64,000 nucleotides of DNA. Source: Coffea arabica (lineage: Eukaryota; Streptophyta; Magnoliopsida; Gentianales; Rubiaceae). This document shows, one piece after another, positions 22,485-36,125 of the stretch; positions within the stretch are counted from its first letter, which is position 1, and every line of letters begins with the position of its first letter. The translations under genes and the position numbers were made by a program. Where the stretch lies: the NCBI RefSeq assembly GCF_036785885.1, contig NC_092316.1, positions 50,415,001-50,479,000 on the forward strand, in the 5' to 3' direction. The notes beneath the pieces were generated by a model that was not told where the DNA came from, did no database searches, and worked only from the letters and a program-made list of their open reading frames with translations.

Positions 22485-23168
22485 TACTGTTATAAGAAGT
22501 TTTTAATCTATGTTCTGAAAGTTGGACCGGACAGCAGCTCGATGGAGATTAGTTTAAGAATCAGATGACATCATCATGATGTCATAAATATGTTTAATTT
22601 TAAAAATTAATATGCAATGTAAATTTTCTGAAAGCATAATAATCTCAAGGTATGTTCTTGCACGCTTGATGTTTCTAAAATATTTTACAAGGAAACATAA
22701 ATAAAGTAATATAATCAAATAGCAATCTATACAATTTAATACATATTCAACAAGTTTGGAATTAAATTAAAGGACTTATTTGAAAAATAATATTGGAATT
22801 AGGACAGAAATTATAAATTATAAAATGCTATTGCAGTGCATTAATAGTTTTCGTAATACTAGAAGTCAAATCATAAAATCAATAAAACTTTGGGCGTAAA
22901 CCGAGTGGTGCAAGTTATGCCACGCCACTATGTGCCAATCTCCCCCTCTTATCACTGTACTCGCTTCTGACTCTCTGCTCCTATGTCCTATCCTTATCAT
23001 CATCACCGCATCCCTTCTTTACTTCTTCTCTCTTTCCTCCCCAAAAGTTGTTACCAGTTTATTCCTTCTTCTTGCCTTCACCGGTACCTACTCCTCCTGA
23101 GATCCTTCTCCACCGAAACCATCACCCGTCAGTCTCATACAAGAACTTTGTAGCAACTTGAAGCTAAA
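22485..23168. promoter_or_regulatory. Upstream region of the dioxygenase gene
   Basis: AT-rich to about 22900, then a C/T-rich leader (CTTACTTCTTCTCTCTTTCCTCC, about 23017-23040) before the ATG. Inference: promoter and 5' untranslated region. No TATA box can be assigned with certainty. Confidence 0.4.
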
Positions 23169-25687
23169 ATGGCCAACAAAGTTTTTCCCACAGTTGATCT
23201 CTCCCCTTTCTTCAATGGAGAAAATGATGAGAATGGCAAAAAGAAAGCCAAAGAAACAATTAGCAAGGCCTGCTCTGAATATGGTTTTTTCCTCATCGTC
23301 AACCATGGGGTACCCCAAGAATTTTTAAGCAAAGCAATGCAACTCTCAAAGACATACTTCAAGTATCCAGATGAGGAGAAGCTCAAGTGTAGTCCTAAAT
23401 TTGGAGTACCTCTTCCTGCTGGTTACATCAAGCAGCCTCATAACGTACCTGATAAGAATGAATTCATTATCATGTTTCCACCGGACTCCAGCTTCAATGT
23501 GCTGCCTAGCAATCCACCAGAATTCAAGTAATTTCTGTTTCCATTCCTCCAAATACACACATATTTTTCAATTTTTTTGATAGAATAAATTATTACTATT
23601 ATTATTCATGTTATTATTATTGTTATTATTATTATTCTTGTTGTTATTATTATTGTTATGATGATGATGATGATGATGAATGAGACTGCTTAAAATTATT
23701 TAATGGGAATTTTAATTTTGAATGGATTTAAAATTGTTTAGTACAATTTGCTTGCTAAAAAATGGGATTGCTTAAATTATTATTACGAATGAGATTGCTT
23801 AAAATTTTCTAGTACGATTTACTTGACAAAAAATGGGATTGCTTAAAATTATCTAATGGGATTGCTTTTCAAAAATGCAAGTAATTTCTGTTTCCATTCC
23901 TCCAAATATACATATATTTTTCAATCTTGAGTTTTTTTTGATAGAATAAATTATTATTATTATGAATGAGATTGCTTAAAATTATCTAATGGGAAATTTC
24001 AGAGAGACTCAAAAAAATGTGAACATTAACATTTCAAGATTTGTTTTATGCCGCCAAAAAGTCTTGAAAGGCAAATTTCACGCTGTTAATAAATACATCA
24101 GTTATTAATATCCTTAATATTGACTTAATCTAATAGATTTCATTATTGTAGTTATATTATCTTACGTGTTTCCAAAGTATTATTTTCTTGCTTTTTAACC
24201 CATTATATGCCTTGGTCGTGCATTGTAATTGGACACTATTTTATCAATACATGACGTTACTTTCCAGTTCTGATTACTTCTTTTGTCCGAAAATTTTGAT
24301 AATTTTTCAGAATTCAACCTTTTAAAGATCATGTTGATAGGGATGATTGTTAATGTCTTTCCAACATTAAGCTCTCAATGAAAATTTTGAATATCAACAT
24401 ATCATCCATAAGAAAACCTTAAAATTTGTGCTTTGACAATTTAAAAATTACATATATTTTGGGACATACAAAAATGAGAAAACAAGGGTCACTCTAACAA
24501 CACCCTAACTAGTCCAACAAGATGCTAATACGTTGTTTTTTTTTTTTTTTTTTTTTTTTTTTGGACATCATTTCATTGGTAGGGAAACATTGGAAAAGAT
24601 GTTCATCTGCTTTTCCAAGCTTGGTGAACTGATGGAAAGCATCATAAATGAGTGTCTTGGACTCCCAACAAACTTCCTCAAAGAGTACAATCATGATAGG
24701 AGCTGGGATTTAATGGTGGCTATGCATTACTTTGCAGCTGTTGGAGCTGAGGATATAGGACAATCAGAGCATGAGGATGGAAGCTGCATATCCTTTGTTG
24801 TACAAGATGATGTTAGCGGCCTGGAAGTCCAATACAATGGAGAATGGATTCCGGTTATCCCTGAAGAAGGGAAAATAGTGGTCAATGTGGCGGACGTGAT
24901 TCAGGTAATTAAGGCTTCTATATTGGGTTAGCCTTTAGAGTAAATCTTATATATACTGATAGCGTATACACGATCATCATCGTTGGATTCATGATATATG
25001 TGCAAAAATTGAATTTCAAATTCAAATTTTATATAGTTCTCATTCATCCAACGCTAGCAAATTCAACTTTTGTACATATATTATAGATCCAACAATGACG
25101 GTGTATACACTATTAGTATAGGAATAATTAAACCTAACCTTTGTACCTCTACCATTTGAGTTGACATTTTCATTGTTTTTTACTTAGCTGGTAGGGATAT
25201 TAAGCCGTTAATAACAAGATCATTAATCTGATCGACTCTTAACCCTTCACCTTTATGAGACTTATTCCTTAAATCAGAAAAAAATTATTCTCTAGCCTTT
25301 TTCAATACTAATCTTGAACCATGATTCCTTCTCTCTCTTTTTTTTTTTTTTTTGGGTTTGAGGAAAAGTAATTTTTCTTGTTTCTTATTTTTGTAGGTGT
25401 TGACGAATAACAGGTTCAAAAGTGGAATGCATAGAGTTGCAAGTCCCAAAGGAAGAAGCCGAAATTCCTTTGCATTTTTCTATAATTTACCTGGAGAAAA
25501 GTGGGTAGAACCATTACCACAGTTTACTAAAGAGATTGGAGAGGAACCGAAGTACAGAGGGTTCAAAAACCAGGATTACCAAGCCTTGAGAATGCGGAAC
25601 AAGACTCATCCACCAGCTAGACCAGAAGATGTTATTCGCATCACTCATTATGCAATTCCTACCTCAGGAAACCAAAAATTTGCATAA
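23169..25687 (+). CDS. 2-oxoglutarate/Fe(II)-dependent dioxygenase, 323 aa, three exons
   Basis: Exons 23169-23527, 24583-24904 and 25397-25687 join in frame at GT..AG sites (split codon K120, phase 0 at Q227). The N-terminal DIOX_N domain has the typical YGFFLIVNHGVP (39-50). The jelly-roll core has the iron triad H183-E-D185 and H239 (SGMHRV) and the 2-oxoglutarate-binding R249-N-S251 (RSRNS). The length is normal for the plant DOXC class of soluble cytosolic enzymes, which oxidise small molecules such as hormones, flavonoids and alkaloids. The iron loop reads SEHEDGSCIS instead of the common HTD. The substrate cannot be told from sequence. The ATG follows a pyrimidine-rich leader and fits the family's usual start (FPTVDLSPF shortly after). 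Intron 1 carries a duplicated donor region and a 27-T run near its acceptor. All key residues are present, so it is probably functional. Confidence 0.92.
23525..23955 (+). repeat. Direct repeat that duplicates the intron 1 splice donor of the dioxygenase
   Basis: CAAGTAATTTCTGTTTCCATTCCTCCAAATA starts at 23525 (spanning the exon 1 end and GTAATT donor) and again at about 23879, in both cases followed by CATATATTTTTCAAT, TTTTTTTGATAGAATAAATTATTA. The offset is about 353 bp. The space between holds TTA repeats and several copies of 'ATGGGATTGCTTAAAATT'. Confidence 0.85.
23583..23680. repeat. ATT/GTT microsatellite followed by (GAT)n
   Basis: Interrupted ATT/GTT trinucleotide run to about 23655, then ATGATGATGATG to about 23680, inside intron 1 of the dioxygenase. 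Confidence 0.85.
24536..24562 (+). repeat. 27-T run just upstream of the exon 2 acceptor
   Basis: An uninterrupted T run 20 bases before the AG at 24581-24582. It may serve as an extreme polypyrimidine tract, and the length is likely to vary between alleles or assemblies. Confidence 0.85.
24954..25118. mobile_element. Short MITE inside intron 2 of the dioxygenase
   Basis: Ends ATACTGATAGCGTATACA and TGTATACACTATTAGTAT are inverse-related. The core has TTGAATTTCAAATTCAAATTTTATA, with CATCCAACG/CGTTGGATTCAT blocks. It is the same family as 28162-28293. Confidence 0.65.
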
Positions 25688-28161
25688 CAGATTGTGTTTG
25701 TCTAGGAACACAATTAATTGTTGGCTTCCCTATTTTTAGGCAAGGAAGTGTGTCTAAATAATTGCTGGTGTGAGGCTTCAAGGGACACCATATTTAAGGG
25801 ACAATATCATGTACCTCCCATGAGGTTTTACTAATTGCAGAAAGCTCCCCTCTAGTTTGAAAAATAACATCAACCTCCCTAATTGGTGCAAAATATCTGA
25901 ATTTATAGCAGTATGGAGGAGCTAATACAACTGATTTATAATTCGTCAGTTTAAGCATGCGAACTTTGTCATTAAGAGAAGAAAAAAGGCGAAAAACCTT
26001 GCCATTAACATGTCTAGCAAGTTTATTTCAAAAAGAAAAATAAAAGAAAAGGAAACATATTTTTTTTTTACAAAAGAATGTAGTCGACCAAGATAATACG
26101 TGATGTGATTCTAGCTATCAATACGATGCAGATTTGGACGCTACAAGAAGTTTGTAGTAGCAAAGTGGCACTGTCAAAATTCTACTATAGAAACTTTGAA
26201 TGTGATGAACAAACTTAATAGACTCTAAGTCAATTATTTGTAGTTATCCTATAGAATTTATAGAATTTTCATTTTTGTTTTGCAGGCTTCGACTTTGTTT
26301 TTCTTCCTTTTTCATTAATGAGCATAACAGACAAATTGGACTCTTCCACATATATTTCTATCCATTTTTTCAGATGATCACCACTAAAGAAGGCACTTGG
26401 ATTGGATAATTACATCTTTGAAATAAAAAAAAAATTATTACATCATAAACAAGTTTTTTCATTCACTTTTACTTTATTGTTTTCACATCACAAAAAATGC
26501 TACAGTATTATCCTAATGAATCAATCTTTTATTCAGACCACTATGACGAATACTATAGACATGATGCATCTATTCTAAATGAAAGTACTTATGCCTAGAA
26601 ACAAACTCAAGTCTAAACCTTATGACAAACCTCCCTAAGTTTGATGGGGGTAATTTTGGGAAGTCGAAAATGTGAAAAAAAAAAAAAAGAAATGGTCTAG
26701 ACTATGATAAAGAAATGAAAAGGAAATACAAATAGAAGGAAAACGTTTGATATTGAACTCTTGAACAACCAAAATCCAACTCAGCCATGGGCCATGTTGT
26801 TTGCAACTGAATTGGTGGGCTTGGTCTTGTAAGTATCCAAATAAGGCGTAACGAAATGGGCTTTGGTCTTGGAGGATTAATTGGACCATGACCCATTGAC
26901 CCAAGCAATTTAACACCCACAACACCAATTTCACGCTCGCATCCTGAAATTATCTTTTATGCGTTGAAAAAAAAATAAAAACAAAATAAAAAGATTTTAC
27001 AAAAATTCTGTTGGCCTCTTCCTTGAGTTGTTGCAGGAGGAAAGTTGGAGATGGGACAGCAAAAATGGATTTCAATTTCGTAAAATTCCAGAGCAGGGGA
27101 TTGAAAACCCTGATAATTTAGTTGCTCGAATAATCTCTCTAGATCAATATTATTAAAACATCCTTAACCAAAAAATTAATCAAAAAATATTTACTATGAT
27201 CAAATGAGTTAAGCTTTCTACATTTTTAGAAGAGTTCTCTACATTTCAAACAAAACTCTACACATATTTGAAAATAGAAAAAAAAACGATTAATTAATTA
27301 TGTGCCTATGCGACTACTATGCTCATCTTTCACTATTCTTTCTCTACTCTCTCGATCTGATAAATCTCACGCTCCTAATTTCTTTTTTCTTTTTCTTTTT
27401 GGAAAAAATAAAAAGCTCTCTCAATCTGTCTTACACTATTTAGCAATAATTGTCACAAACTATAAAGGAAGAGGAGCTAAATATGCATGTAGACAAACTC
27501 TATGTACATATCATCCAATCTTCTCAACAATTCGAATCTGCAAAACCCAAAGGATGCAGATTTATCTTGGGAATAAAGACGCAGATTTATCTTGGCTTCA
27601 TATCAGCTAAAACCCTTCCCAAAATCAAGACGTCCACAATTTGCATTACGTGCATGAAATTCAAAATTGATGTGAAGCATCATCGTCATCATCATCATAA
27701 TCTTGTGGAATTCTTAAGCTCACGTCTATGTCAAAGATTAGGCCCATTGTAAATTTGACAGTCATTTTCAGGCTTATTTGGTGAATTTTGATTGGATTGC
27801 ATTAGGATTTTATGGATAAGATAGACGTACGTGGTGGTGTTTTGGCTTAATGTATCTGGTTTGTTGTAGGGACAAGCAGCTAAAAGGCATAGAAAGTGAC
27901 TTTAGTCTTTTAGATGAGAATATCTCATGACAACTCCTTGATTTTCTCATTGTATTTTGGTTGAAAGGTTGCTCACTCAAAATACTATACTAGGCGGGAA
28001 TTTAATTAAATTTCTGCTTTTCATGGTTTGCTAATTCTTGTCGACCAGATCGAGGCCTTTTTCATTGGCAGAATTAGTAGGTATGTGTATCATTTTTGAA
28101 GCTACTTCAGCACAAGAAGAAACTTAAGTTAGCGTATTATATATAGGATTAATCTCTTAAA
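25688..28161. other. Intergenic, no gene recognised
   Basis: This is the 3' flank of the dioxygenase. A half-element end is visible at about 25797 (GGGACAATATCATGTACCTCCCATGAGG, similar to MITE ends elsewhere here), with no partner end found. Otherwise AT-rich sequence. Frames at 26635-26934 and 27302-27752 have no domain resemblance; the second contains a CAT/CATCAT run. Confidence 0.35.
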
Positions 28162-28293
28162 CACTGACAGTGTATATTCTATCAGCGTTAGATGAATGAT
28201 AACTATGTAAAATTTGAATTTGAAATTCAATTTTTTCATACATGTTATGAATCCAACAATGGTAGTGTATACACCGTCAGTGTAGAAAAAATT
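28162..28293. mobile_element. Short MITE (ACTGACAGTGTATA family)
   Basis: Ends ACTGACAGTGTATA and TATACACCGTCAGT are nearly perfect inverses. The core AAATTTGAATTTGAAATTCAATTTTT matches 24954-25118 (in inverse) and about 755-785. Confidence 0.7.
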
Positions 28294-29280
28294 TACTCTT
28301 ATATATAATGCTCAAATGAAGATGCCAAACATTCAAGGAAATGAAATTGAAAAGGAGAAATGAGAAGACGGATTTTATGGTGATACCAATAGCTAATAAT
28401 CTTTAGAACACTTTCAAATACACTAAATCCATAGATAAGTAATAAAAGGTTTTACCATCACAAATTAAATAGTTGAGACGTAGATCTTTTGCATAGTACT
28501 TATGTTCGTGATTTTCAATCGAGTTTCCCTCAGTATTTTCCATAATCTTTTGTTCTTAAGCTAGAATTAAGAATGTTAGTTTTTTTTTTTTTTTTAAAAA
28601 AAAAGAAAGAAATAACAATGCATAATAGTGGGGCTAGCTAAGTATATGCAAGTCTTTCTTTTTCCTGTAAAGGGCAGATATGCTTTCTTGGCCACTTTCC
28701 TTTATGAAAAGAACAGAAACAACTAATTCAACTGTTCAATCCACTAAATTGGATTCGAAATAGTCCAAAAAGAAATGCTGACTTATCTCTGGACCCTCAT
28801 TTAGGTTAATGTGTTTCACTAGAGAAAACATCTAACATGCATAAAGCCACAACAGTACAACACTAACAAATTAGAGTCTGGTTTCTAACCCTTTTTTTTT
28901 TTTTTTTTTTAATTTTCCCTGGCGTGAAACTAATATGGATGAATAAAATCCAGTGTCGATTATGGATTCCCTATTTGGAAAAGCAAAAAAATCTAAAGTG
29001 ATACCATTTTAAGAGTAATCAACGCTTTATCATCGAAGTCTATCTAAATTAGGCTCCTATGCGTCTTAATCAAGTTAAGATAGAAACTTTATGATTATAT
29101 TTCTAACACCACTAACGAGAAAATGACACACATTATATATTCGTCTGTCCAACTAAAAAGAAAGCTGCATGTCAAACTCATATGAATTTGCTCATTTTTC
29201 GTAGTTTCCAATCACAAGAAATTTTGTACATTGTCTTCGCACGTTGTTTACTTTTTCTTTCCTTCATTCGTTTTTTTGTG
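28294..29280. other. Intergenic, AT-rich, no gene recognised
   Basis: It contains T-runs at about 28579-28595 and 28890-28910. Nothing else is supported. Confidence 0.3.
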
Positions 29281-30056
29281 GGATAATTTCAGAAACCTCC
29301 CTTGAGGTTTTTAACAATTTCACCTAGTTCCTTTGATATTTGAAAAATTGCATATATCTCCCCCGAGTTTACTGTTTCCGTAACAAAAACTATTTAATGG
29401 TCAAAATTTTGAATGAATAACCCAAAATGCCCTCATGACATTGTGAAGTTCATTTTACCTTCTTATAAAATTATTCAAAAACTATGGAACATAAGCAAAA
29501 TTTTAAACTCATTTTCAACCCTCATCTCTACTATTTTAACCGTTTTCATATTACCACATTTTAAATTAATACTATTATCATCACGACCACTACCACCATC
29601 AATCCCTAAATTCTAAAACCTCAATCGAAATTTAAAAATTTGTCTTGTTAAACTCAAAAAATTTTAATAATCACATCAATATAACATCCTATCTCTCAAC
29701 TATTGGAGTATCAATACCAGCCCTATCCTTTTTAAACCCAATTTACATATTCTTCTATTCATCTTTAGATCCTCCAAATAAAGCTAAAATTAATTTTTAA
29801 TACATTATTATTGTGTTTAGGACATGATTGATTATTCCACGAGTGAATTTTATTTTTGTTAAATGTCTAATTGTGTGATGCATTCATATGAACAAGATTA
29901 ATAATGAAATGTTTAATTGCATGAAAAAAAAATATTAACATGTTAAAGCAATTATGGTCATTTTGTAGGGTCAAGGGAGGTACGCGTAATGTTGAAAACC
30001 TCAAGGGTACTAGGTGAAATTGTCAGAAACCTTGAGGGAGGTTTATGAAATTATCC
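29281..30056. mobile_element. MULE-type MITE with GGATAATTTC ends
   Basis: GGATAATTTCAGAAACCTCCCTTGAGG at the left and CCTTGAGGGAGGTTTATGAAATTATCC at the right are inverses, extended by CACCTAGT/ACTAGGTG. The flanks are T-rich (TTTTTTGTG, TTTTTTTTT), so the target duplication is only suggestive. The ends are related to 48602-49502 and to 3295/7667. No gene is seen. Confidence 0.8.
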
Positions 30057-31614
30057 TTTTTTTTTTAACTTTGATTGAATGGAAACTAATTCCACTTGGA
30101 ATTAGAGTAAAGATCATATTTCAAAAAAAAAAAAAAAAAGTGCAGTGCCAATCAATGGAGCAAAGTGAGAAAACTAGTAGTAAAGTGTGCCTCTTTACAA
30201 AATGATCAAATCACTAACTGTTAGATATGAATCAGATTCGTTTGATAATAGGCGAAGGAGATAAGATGGCGACATCTCTTTTAGTGCATACATAGACAAT
30301 CATAAAATGAAAATATTTTACTTTTACAACATTTTGCACATAATTTTGCCAACAATTTCACGTCAATCAAATACTTCAAAACATATAGTTGAAAAACTTC
30401 AAAATTCTAACCTCACTCGACCCGATATCCAATGAGGGATTGTAAGATGCAATTAATGATAGGGATGAATTTGATTAGAAATTAGACAAACAAGATTAGT
30501 TGTAAGACACAATTATTAAGAAATATCAAAATTTGTCACATTTTTACATGCTATTATATCGGTATTTACATCTTTTACATTAGTGTCTACGTTGTACGGC
30601 ACAATTGAAATTGGCAGCAGTAGGTGCCCTCATTTCATCCACCATGTGAACCGGCTACTAATATTTGGTGGTAACAGGATGATGCAAACCTACCGTTGGT
30701 TACTTTGTAGCAAGGGTGATGCATGGGAAAATGGTAGCTATGGCCATCCCATCCAAATATAGAAGCATGGCCGTACGTTGCAGGCACGCATTAAGATGCA
30801 CGGCCATGATAGTCATGTCTTCCTTAAGATACGTTAAAAGTCACCCCTATTCCCCGATTCCTCAGCCCTATTCCCTGCCCTACGCTGTCTAACTCAATTC
30901 TACTAATAGTAACTAATAGCAACAGTAGCATTCTCATTGGGCAGAGCATCTGTGTTTTTCAGGCCACCAGAATCCACTGCTGATTGCGATGGTGTGGTGG
31001 TGCTGATTAGCCTGAGATGAATGCTGCTTTTGATACGAGTATGTATTTGACATAGCCCAGCACGGGAACTTTGATAACAGTGACTCATCTTCTTACTTGC
31101 CAACAAGAAAGTCAGCCTTTCCTCCACCGAATTCAGGGCCAAGATTCCAACAGATTTTTCCTTTTTTTTTCTTTTTCTGGCATACCCAGAGTCTACGGAG
31201 AAAGACCATTTCCTTTTTTCTTTTTCTTTTTTTTTTTTGAAAAGAATTCAGGAATAGAAGAGATTGGAAATCTTTTATTTTGATATATTTCATCAAAAGC
31301 TGAAGAATGGAAAAGATGAATCGGGATGGGAGAATGAGGATAATGAGAAAAGAAAATGCAAAACTATCAAAAAAATTGAGGGTAAAAATAATATAATAAG
31401 TTGATAGCTTTCCAATCATGTTTTGACTCTAAAAATTTATTTCATTTCATATTCTTAGAAATTCTCACTTAACCCTTAAATTTTTTTACAGTTATCAATT
31501 TCTCCCAATTTGCACCTTTGAACTTTTTATTTTGGATCTTTTGCACGTTAAAGTTACGAGTTTATCCCAAGTTACTCATAACATGCACTACAAATGAAAG
31601 TAGGAAAAAAAAAA
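30057..31614. other. Intergenic, no gene recognised
   Basis: A small perfect inverted repeat CATGGCCGT..ACGGCCATG lies at 30766-30808. T-runs are at about 31161-31240. No supported gene. Confidence 0.3.
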
Positions 31615-32754
31615 TGGACTTTTTATCCCTGTTGTTTGGGAGTTGGACCAATTTAGTCCTCGTTGTTTTAGGGAAAATGTATTTTGTCACTTAAGTTTTG
31701 ATCTTCAACCAATTTCTGACAAGATCACTCAATTTAAGGTAAAAGTGACATTTATTTACTCAATTTGGATGGAATATATTACATGAGGGGCATGAATCAT
31801 TAGTAAAAAGACCAAGGGGAAACAAAATTCATCATAAAAAATTCATTAAAATTTGAAAATAATGTAGATAAAATGTGTGGGATGGTTGAATGTAAATAAT
31901 CATATGGAAGATGAAATGGGTTGGCTTTGATGAATTTTGCTCCCCTAGATATTTTTACTCATGATGCGTGTCCCCTCACACTTTTTATTTTATCCAAACA
32001 AAGTGATCAAACATCAATTTCTACCAAATTGAGTACAATAAAACCTCCATAAAATAATAATAGATAAATCAATAACCTTTATTAAATAATATTTTTTATA
32101 GTCCCGACTTGGGCTAACAAGCTAAATTAATAATTTCAATTAAATAATAAGATAATATTTTTTAAAAAACTTTATATAGTTCTTTGGTCCCGTTCATATA
32201 ATAAATTAGTGGTTCACTAAAATTACATATTATATTTTTCTAAAATATGAGTTTATTGTTGTAAGTTTTTTCTTAAAATTTAAATCTAACTAAATCTCAT
32301 CCAAAATCAACCATGACCGATCAATAATGCGTAAAGCATCATGTGAGTGAGTATAATAGAAAACATCCCACATGCATATGGACATCTATATTTTTTATAC
32401 CTATCATTTAGTATTACTAAATCTTTTTGATATCTTGATAACAGAAAAATGATATCAATTACTACATAATTGAAGATATTAATAGAATTAAATTATACTT
32501 GCAAATCAGGTGGATATGAATTGGTTTGTATTCCCTAGATAGAATTTTAAGTAAATTCAATAAATTAATTAATATCTTTTTAAATTAATAGAATTTGTAT
32601 GGTCCAAGGGTATTAATTTATAGAGGTTTTATTACAAAATATCAATTGTCTCTAATTGCTAAAAAAATCAAAACTCAAGGGAATGCGTTTGTACTAAAAG
32701 AATGGGGACTAAATTAGTCCAACTCCCAAACAATAGGGATATATGAAAAGTGCA
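31615..32754. mobile_element. Non-autonomous element with about 55 bp inverted ends
   Basis: TTATCCCTGTTGTTTGGGAG..GGACCAATTTAGTCC near the left end matches the inverse of GGACTAAATTAGTCC..CTCCCAAACAATAGGGATA near the right end. The interior is AT-rich, non-coding, with further partial inverse similarity. No clear target duplication is seen (the left flank is an A run). Confidence 0.7.
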
Positions 32755-34367
32755 TTTTTTGCCATGAAAGTATACAAACTAGATGCCCTTTATTTATTGA
32801 GAACATTTCACACAAGTGGGAGGAAAAAAAAAAAACATGTGCAACCTAAAATCTGGCTAAATTTGATGGTGAGCTGTGTTGGTCGCAGGCAACAGGTGCA
32901 AAATTCTGTGGCCTCAAAAGGAAGTAGCAATCACAGCCGGTCCACACAACCTATTCACGTGGGATCATTATAGGCAACAAAATTCATCAGTTGGTTGGAG
33001 AGACAACTGAATTTATCAAGTAGTATTTGTAGACAAACGCTAGTTGTAACGTTGCAATATCAACTGCTTTTTTGGTTTATTAATTGTTACACACTAATCT
33101 CATCAAATCACATTCTGAAGTTAGTAATTAGCTGTAATTATTAGATCTAATTAGTAGCAATTCCATCATTAATTCTACCATGTTTCTCTTGGAGAATTGT
33201 TTGCAAAATCTGTAACTTGCATAAGAATTACTGCAGTATAATCTCCATATGAAAAAATCACTTGCACATTATAAATTTTGACTTGTCTATATGCACAGGT
33301 TTGAGACTAATTAATTTGCATTCTGAAGGCCAGTTTTTCTTAATGAAACTGTTTATTTTAACTTAATTATCATTCTTTTTCTAAGGGTTAATTTGGCACT
33401 TTTTCGAGCCCTATATTTCCCTTTACAAGACCTGTCTCTTCATCCACGGGAGCTTTGATTAATTCTATCTACCAAAAAAGAAAATTATGTTTAATTGCCT
33501 TTGATTATCTTATCATGGAAAAAAGCTTCTCCAATTAATCCCATCAAGAATCATAGTATTTTCATCCCAGTGACTACTTCATTAAACCCTTAAATAATTT
33601 GACTTTAGGATGAAGGTTTGTGAATTAGCCAGCCTCTTCCTAAAAATTAATTAATCCCACAAGCACCAATAATTAGATTTATAATTTTGAAGTTTTTGTC
33701 GATAATAAACTATGAATTAACACTAGCTTCTTCTTCTTCTTCTTTTCTTTTTTTTGGGAGTTATTTTATGAAACACTAGTCATGAATTAATCATGGACAT
33801 TATTAACTAGCAAGGCATTCCTTAATACTATGAATCTGCCCAACCCTAAACATGAAATGGTGTTTTGTACATGACAAACTCATTTATATATTGCTTCCTC
33901 TATGTCTTTCATTTAACGTACACACATGTTAGACTGCTGAGAGGGACTCAGACAAGAAAGAAATACCATGCATCCACTATTGCTAGCAAAGAAGAGAAGA
34001 GACCCCTTGAATTAATGGCAGCTAGAGGTATTTATCATGAATACCCAAAAAAAAAAAAAACAGAAGAAAAAAAGAAGAAGAAAAATTGTCATCCTTCGGC
34101 TTAATTGGTAATTTGAATCTATTTCATGAGAGACATGCTTTGATTGAGTGAAATCCTAGACCAAACTACGCCCTCCTGCTTTGCATCTCATTTATTTGGA
34201 TAGTCGAAAACACGAAGGGAAATGTTATCATTTAATTCTTGATTTTCAGCACTAATATACGAAAACTTGAGTATTAAGGCTAAATGAAAAGGTTAAATGC
34301 GATATATATGCTTTTGAGGTTTACCTGGGATTAAGAGTTAGTGATTTAATTCTGATTTCTTCTGTTG

Positions 34368-34439
<72 letters not shown>

Positions 34440-35802
34440 ATTCCTTTCTTGCTTCAGCTAATTTGAACGATCAGTTTATATATCTTCCTTCTTGAAGTAC
34501 GTACGAGATGGATACAAGAAAATTTTCTTTTGCTTATCATTCCAAGACTCAAACAGCTCTAGAATGACTAAACAACAAAAAGGTGTTAATCTTGAATTAA
34601 CAGGTAATGGATAGGAAAATGACAATCTTAGTTCTTTCTACTTTCAAGTTGTCCTGCCCTGAGGGGAAAAAAAATTAAAAGAATACAGATTGTCATGGTC
34701 ACCATCACTTAGGTGGCAATGACTAAAGAGGTACAACACGTAATGTTACAGCAAAATAAGATGGCTTTAGCTTTTCCAACCTAAATAGTACGTGTGGATA
34801 CAATATAGCATGGTTCATGAAAAAGCACAAAATATGCTTAGATAATTTTTTTTGGCAACAGCAATAGTCAATTGCATACCAAAGATGTGACAAACATGAC
34901 AAATTTCTCCTTCCTCTCAACATCATTTCAACGTCTCTCTCCCTCAAAACCATCACAGAGAATAAAGGAAATTGTAATTTTACCGCTCTTTTGTTTATAA
35001 ATATATAGCACTTTTCTTGGCTCTTTAATTATGTGAATCAGATAAGAATTACCCCACCCCAATTTTTTTTTTTTTGTTGCTTTTTTTTGCATTTGCATCC
35101 ACTCCCTTATTATCAAATTGTAATTGACATAAAATGCAGGGTTACTTTTATCTTTTTACGCAAGTGGAAATCAGGAAAAATGCCATCAACAAGCATGAGG
35201 CAACCAAAAAAATATATAATCTTGAGGCCAGAAGTGAGAGTAATTAATGTCCTGATCAAACAGGAATATTGTATTTTGCCGGTTTCAAACATGAAATTGA
35301 TTGCATTCCAAACTTAAAAACGATGATTTGGCAGACATATTGATGTTCAATGTTGCCTAAGAAGTAATAAATAAATGTAATATACAAGTAATAAATTAGT
35401 GGCCTCGGTTTTAATGGACATAGAGCTGGCAAAGATAGAGGAACAATAAGTAATTTTGGTGTAAACTCTTCCTTGAGTTGATCATGCAAAAGACAGCCCG
35501 CTATAATTGATTGCATTTCTTGGGTTGCAAAGCATGATTACAGCCACCATTTTTGAATACCAAAAACATCACTACCCACACAAGAACGTCATCAAATCAA
35601 GTATCCTAGCGATTGATGTTGATTGTTATCGAGTACGTGCATAATTTAAATTCGGATGATCAAACTATAACCCTAAGATTTAATTTGCTCTTCAGCCATA
35701 GCAAATTTGCAACCCCACCACCACTTCATAGAAGTTTATATAAGCTATATTTTATTTTTAGTAGATCATGGGGATTTTCATATAGTTTACCTAAACTTAA
35801 TT
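32755..35802. other. Long intergenic stretch, no gene recognised
   Basis: AT-rich. CTTCTTCTTCTTCTT at about 33730 and A-runs at about 34049-34080. The open frames here are short, on both strands and without domains. Confidence 0.3.
34370..34430. repeat. (TA)n microsatellite, about 30 units
   Basis: Uninterrupted TA run followed by TGTATGTATA. Confidence 0.95.
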
Positions 35803-36125
35803 TAAGGGTAAATTCTACTTTGGACCCGGCCCTTAAACTGTGGATATATTGCCACTTTAGTTTTTGAACTTTTGAATACTATACTTCCTAATTAAAGTAT
35901 GAAATTCATCCACTTTAGTCTTAAATTTTAATTTTGGACACTTCACTTCTAAAACATGAAATCCACTCTATACAATTGCCAAAACTAATAGAAAAGTAGG
36001 CAACTGAACTCAAAATTTGAGAATTTAATTGGGATGGATTTCATATTTTAGAAGGTCAAGTGTTGAAAATGAAGTTTAAGAACTATAAGTTGAAGTGAAT
36101 CTATTAATTGTTTAAGAGTTCATCA
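35803..36125. repeat. Imperfect foldback element
   Basis: The two halves are loosely inverse. GAACTTTTGAATACTATACTTCC..AAACATGAAATCCA matches the inverse of TGGATTTCATATTTTAGAAGG..TTTAAGAACTATAAGTT. It is probably a decayed MITE. Confidence 0.5.

Noticed and set aside
30766-30808. Perfect CATGGCCGT..ACGGCCATG inverted repeat
   Set aside because: The arms are only 9 bp with a 25 bp loop, too short for a miRNA precursor, and no terminator or operator context is seen in a plant genome.
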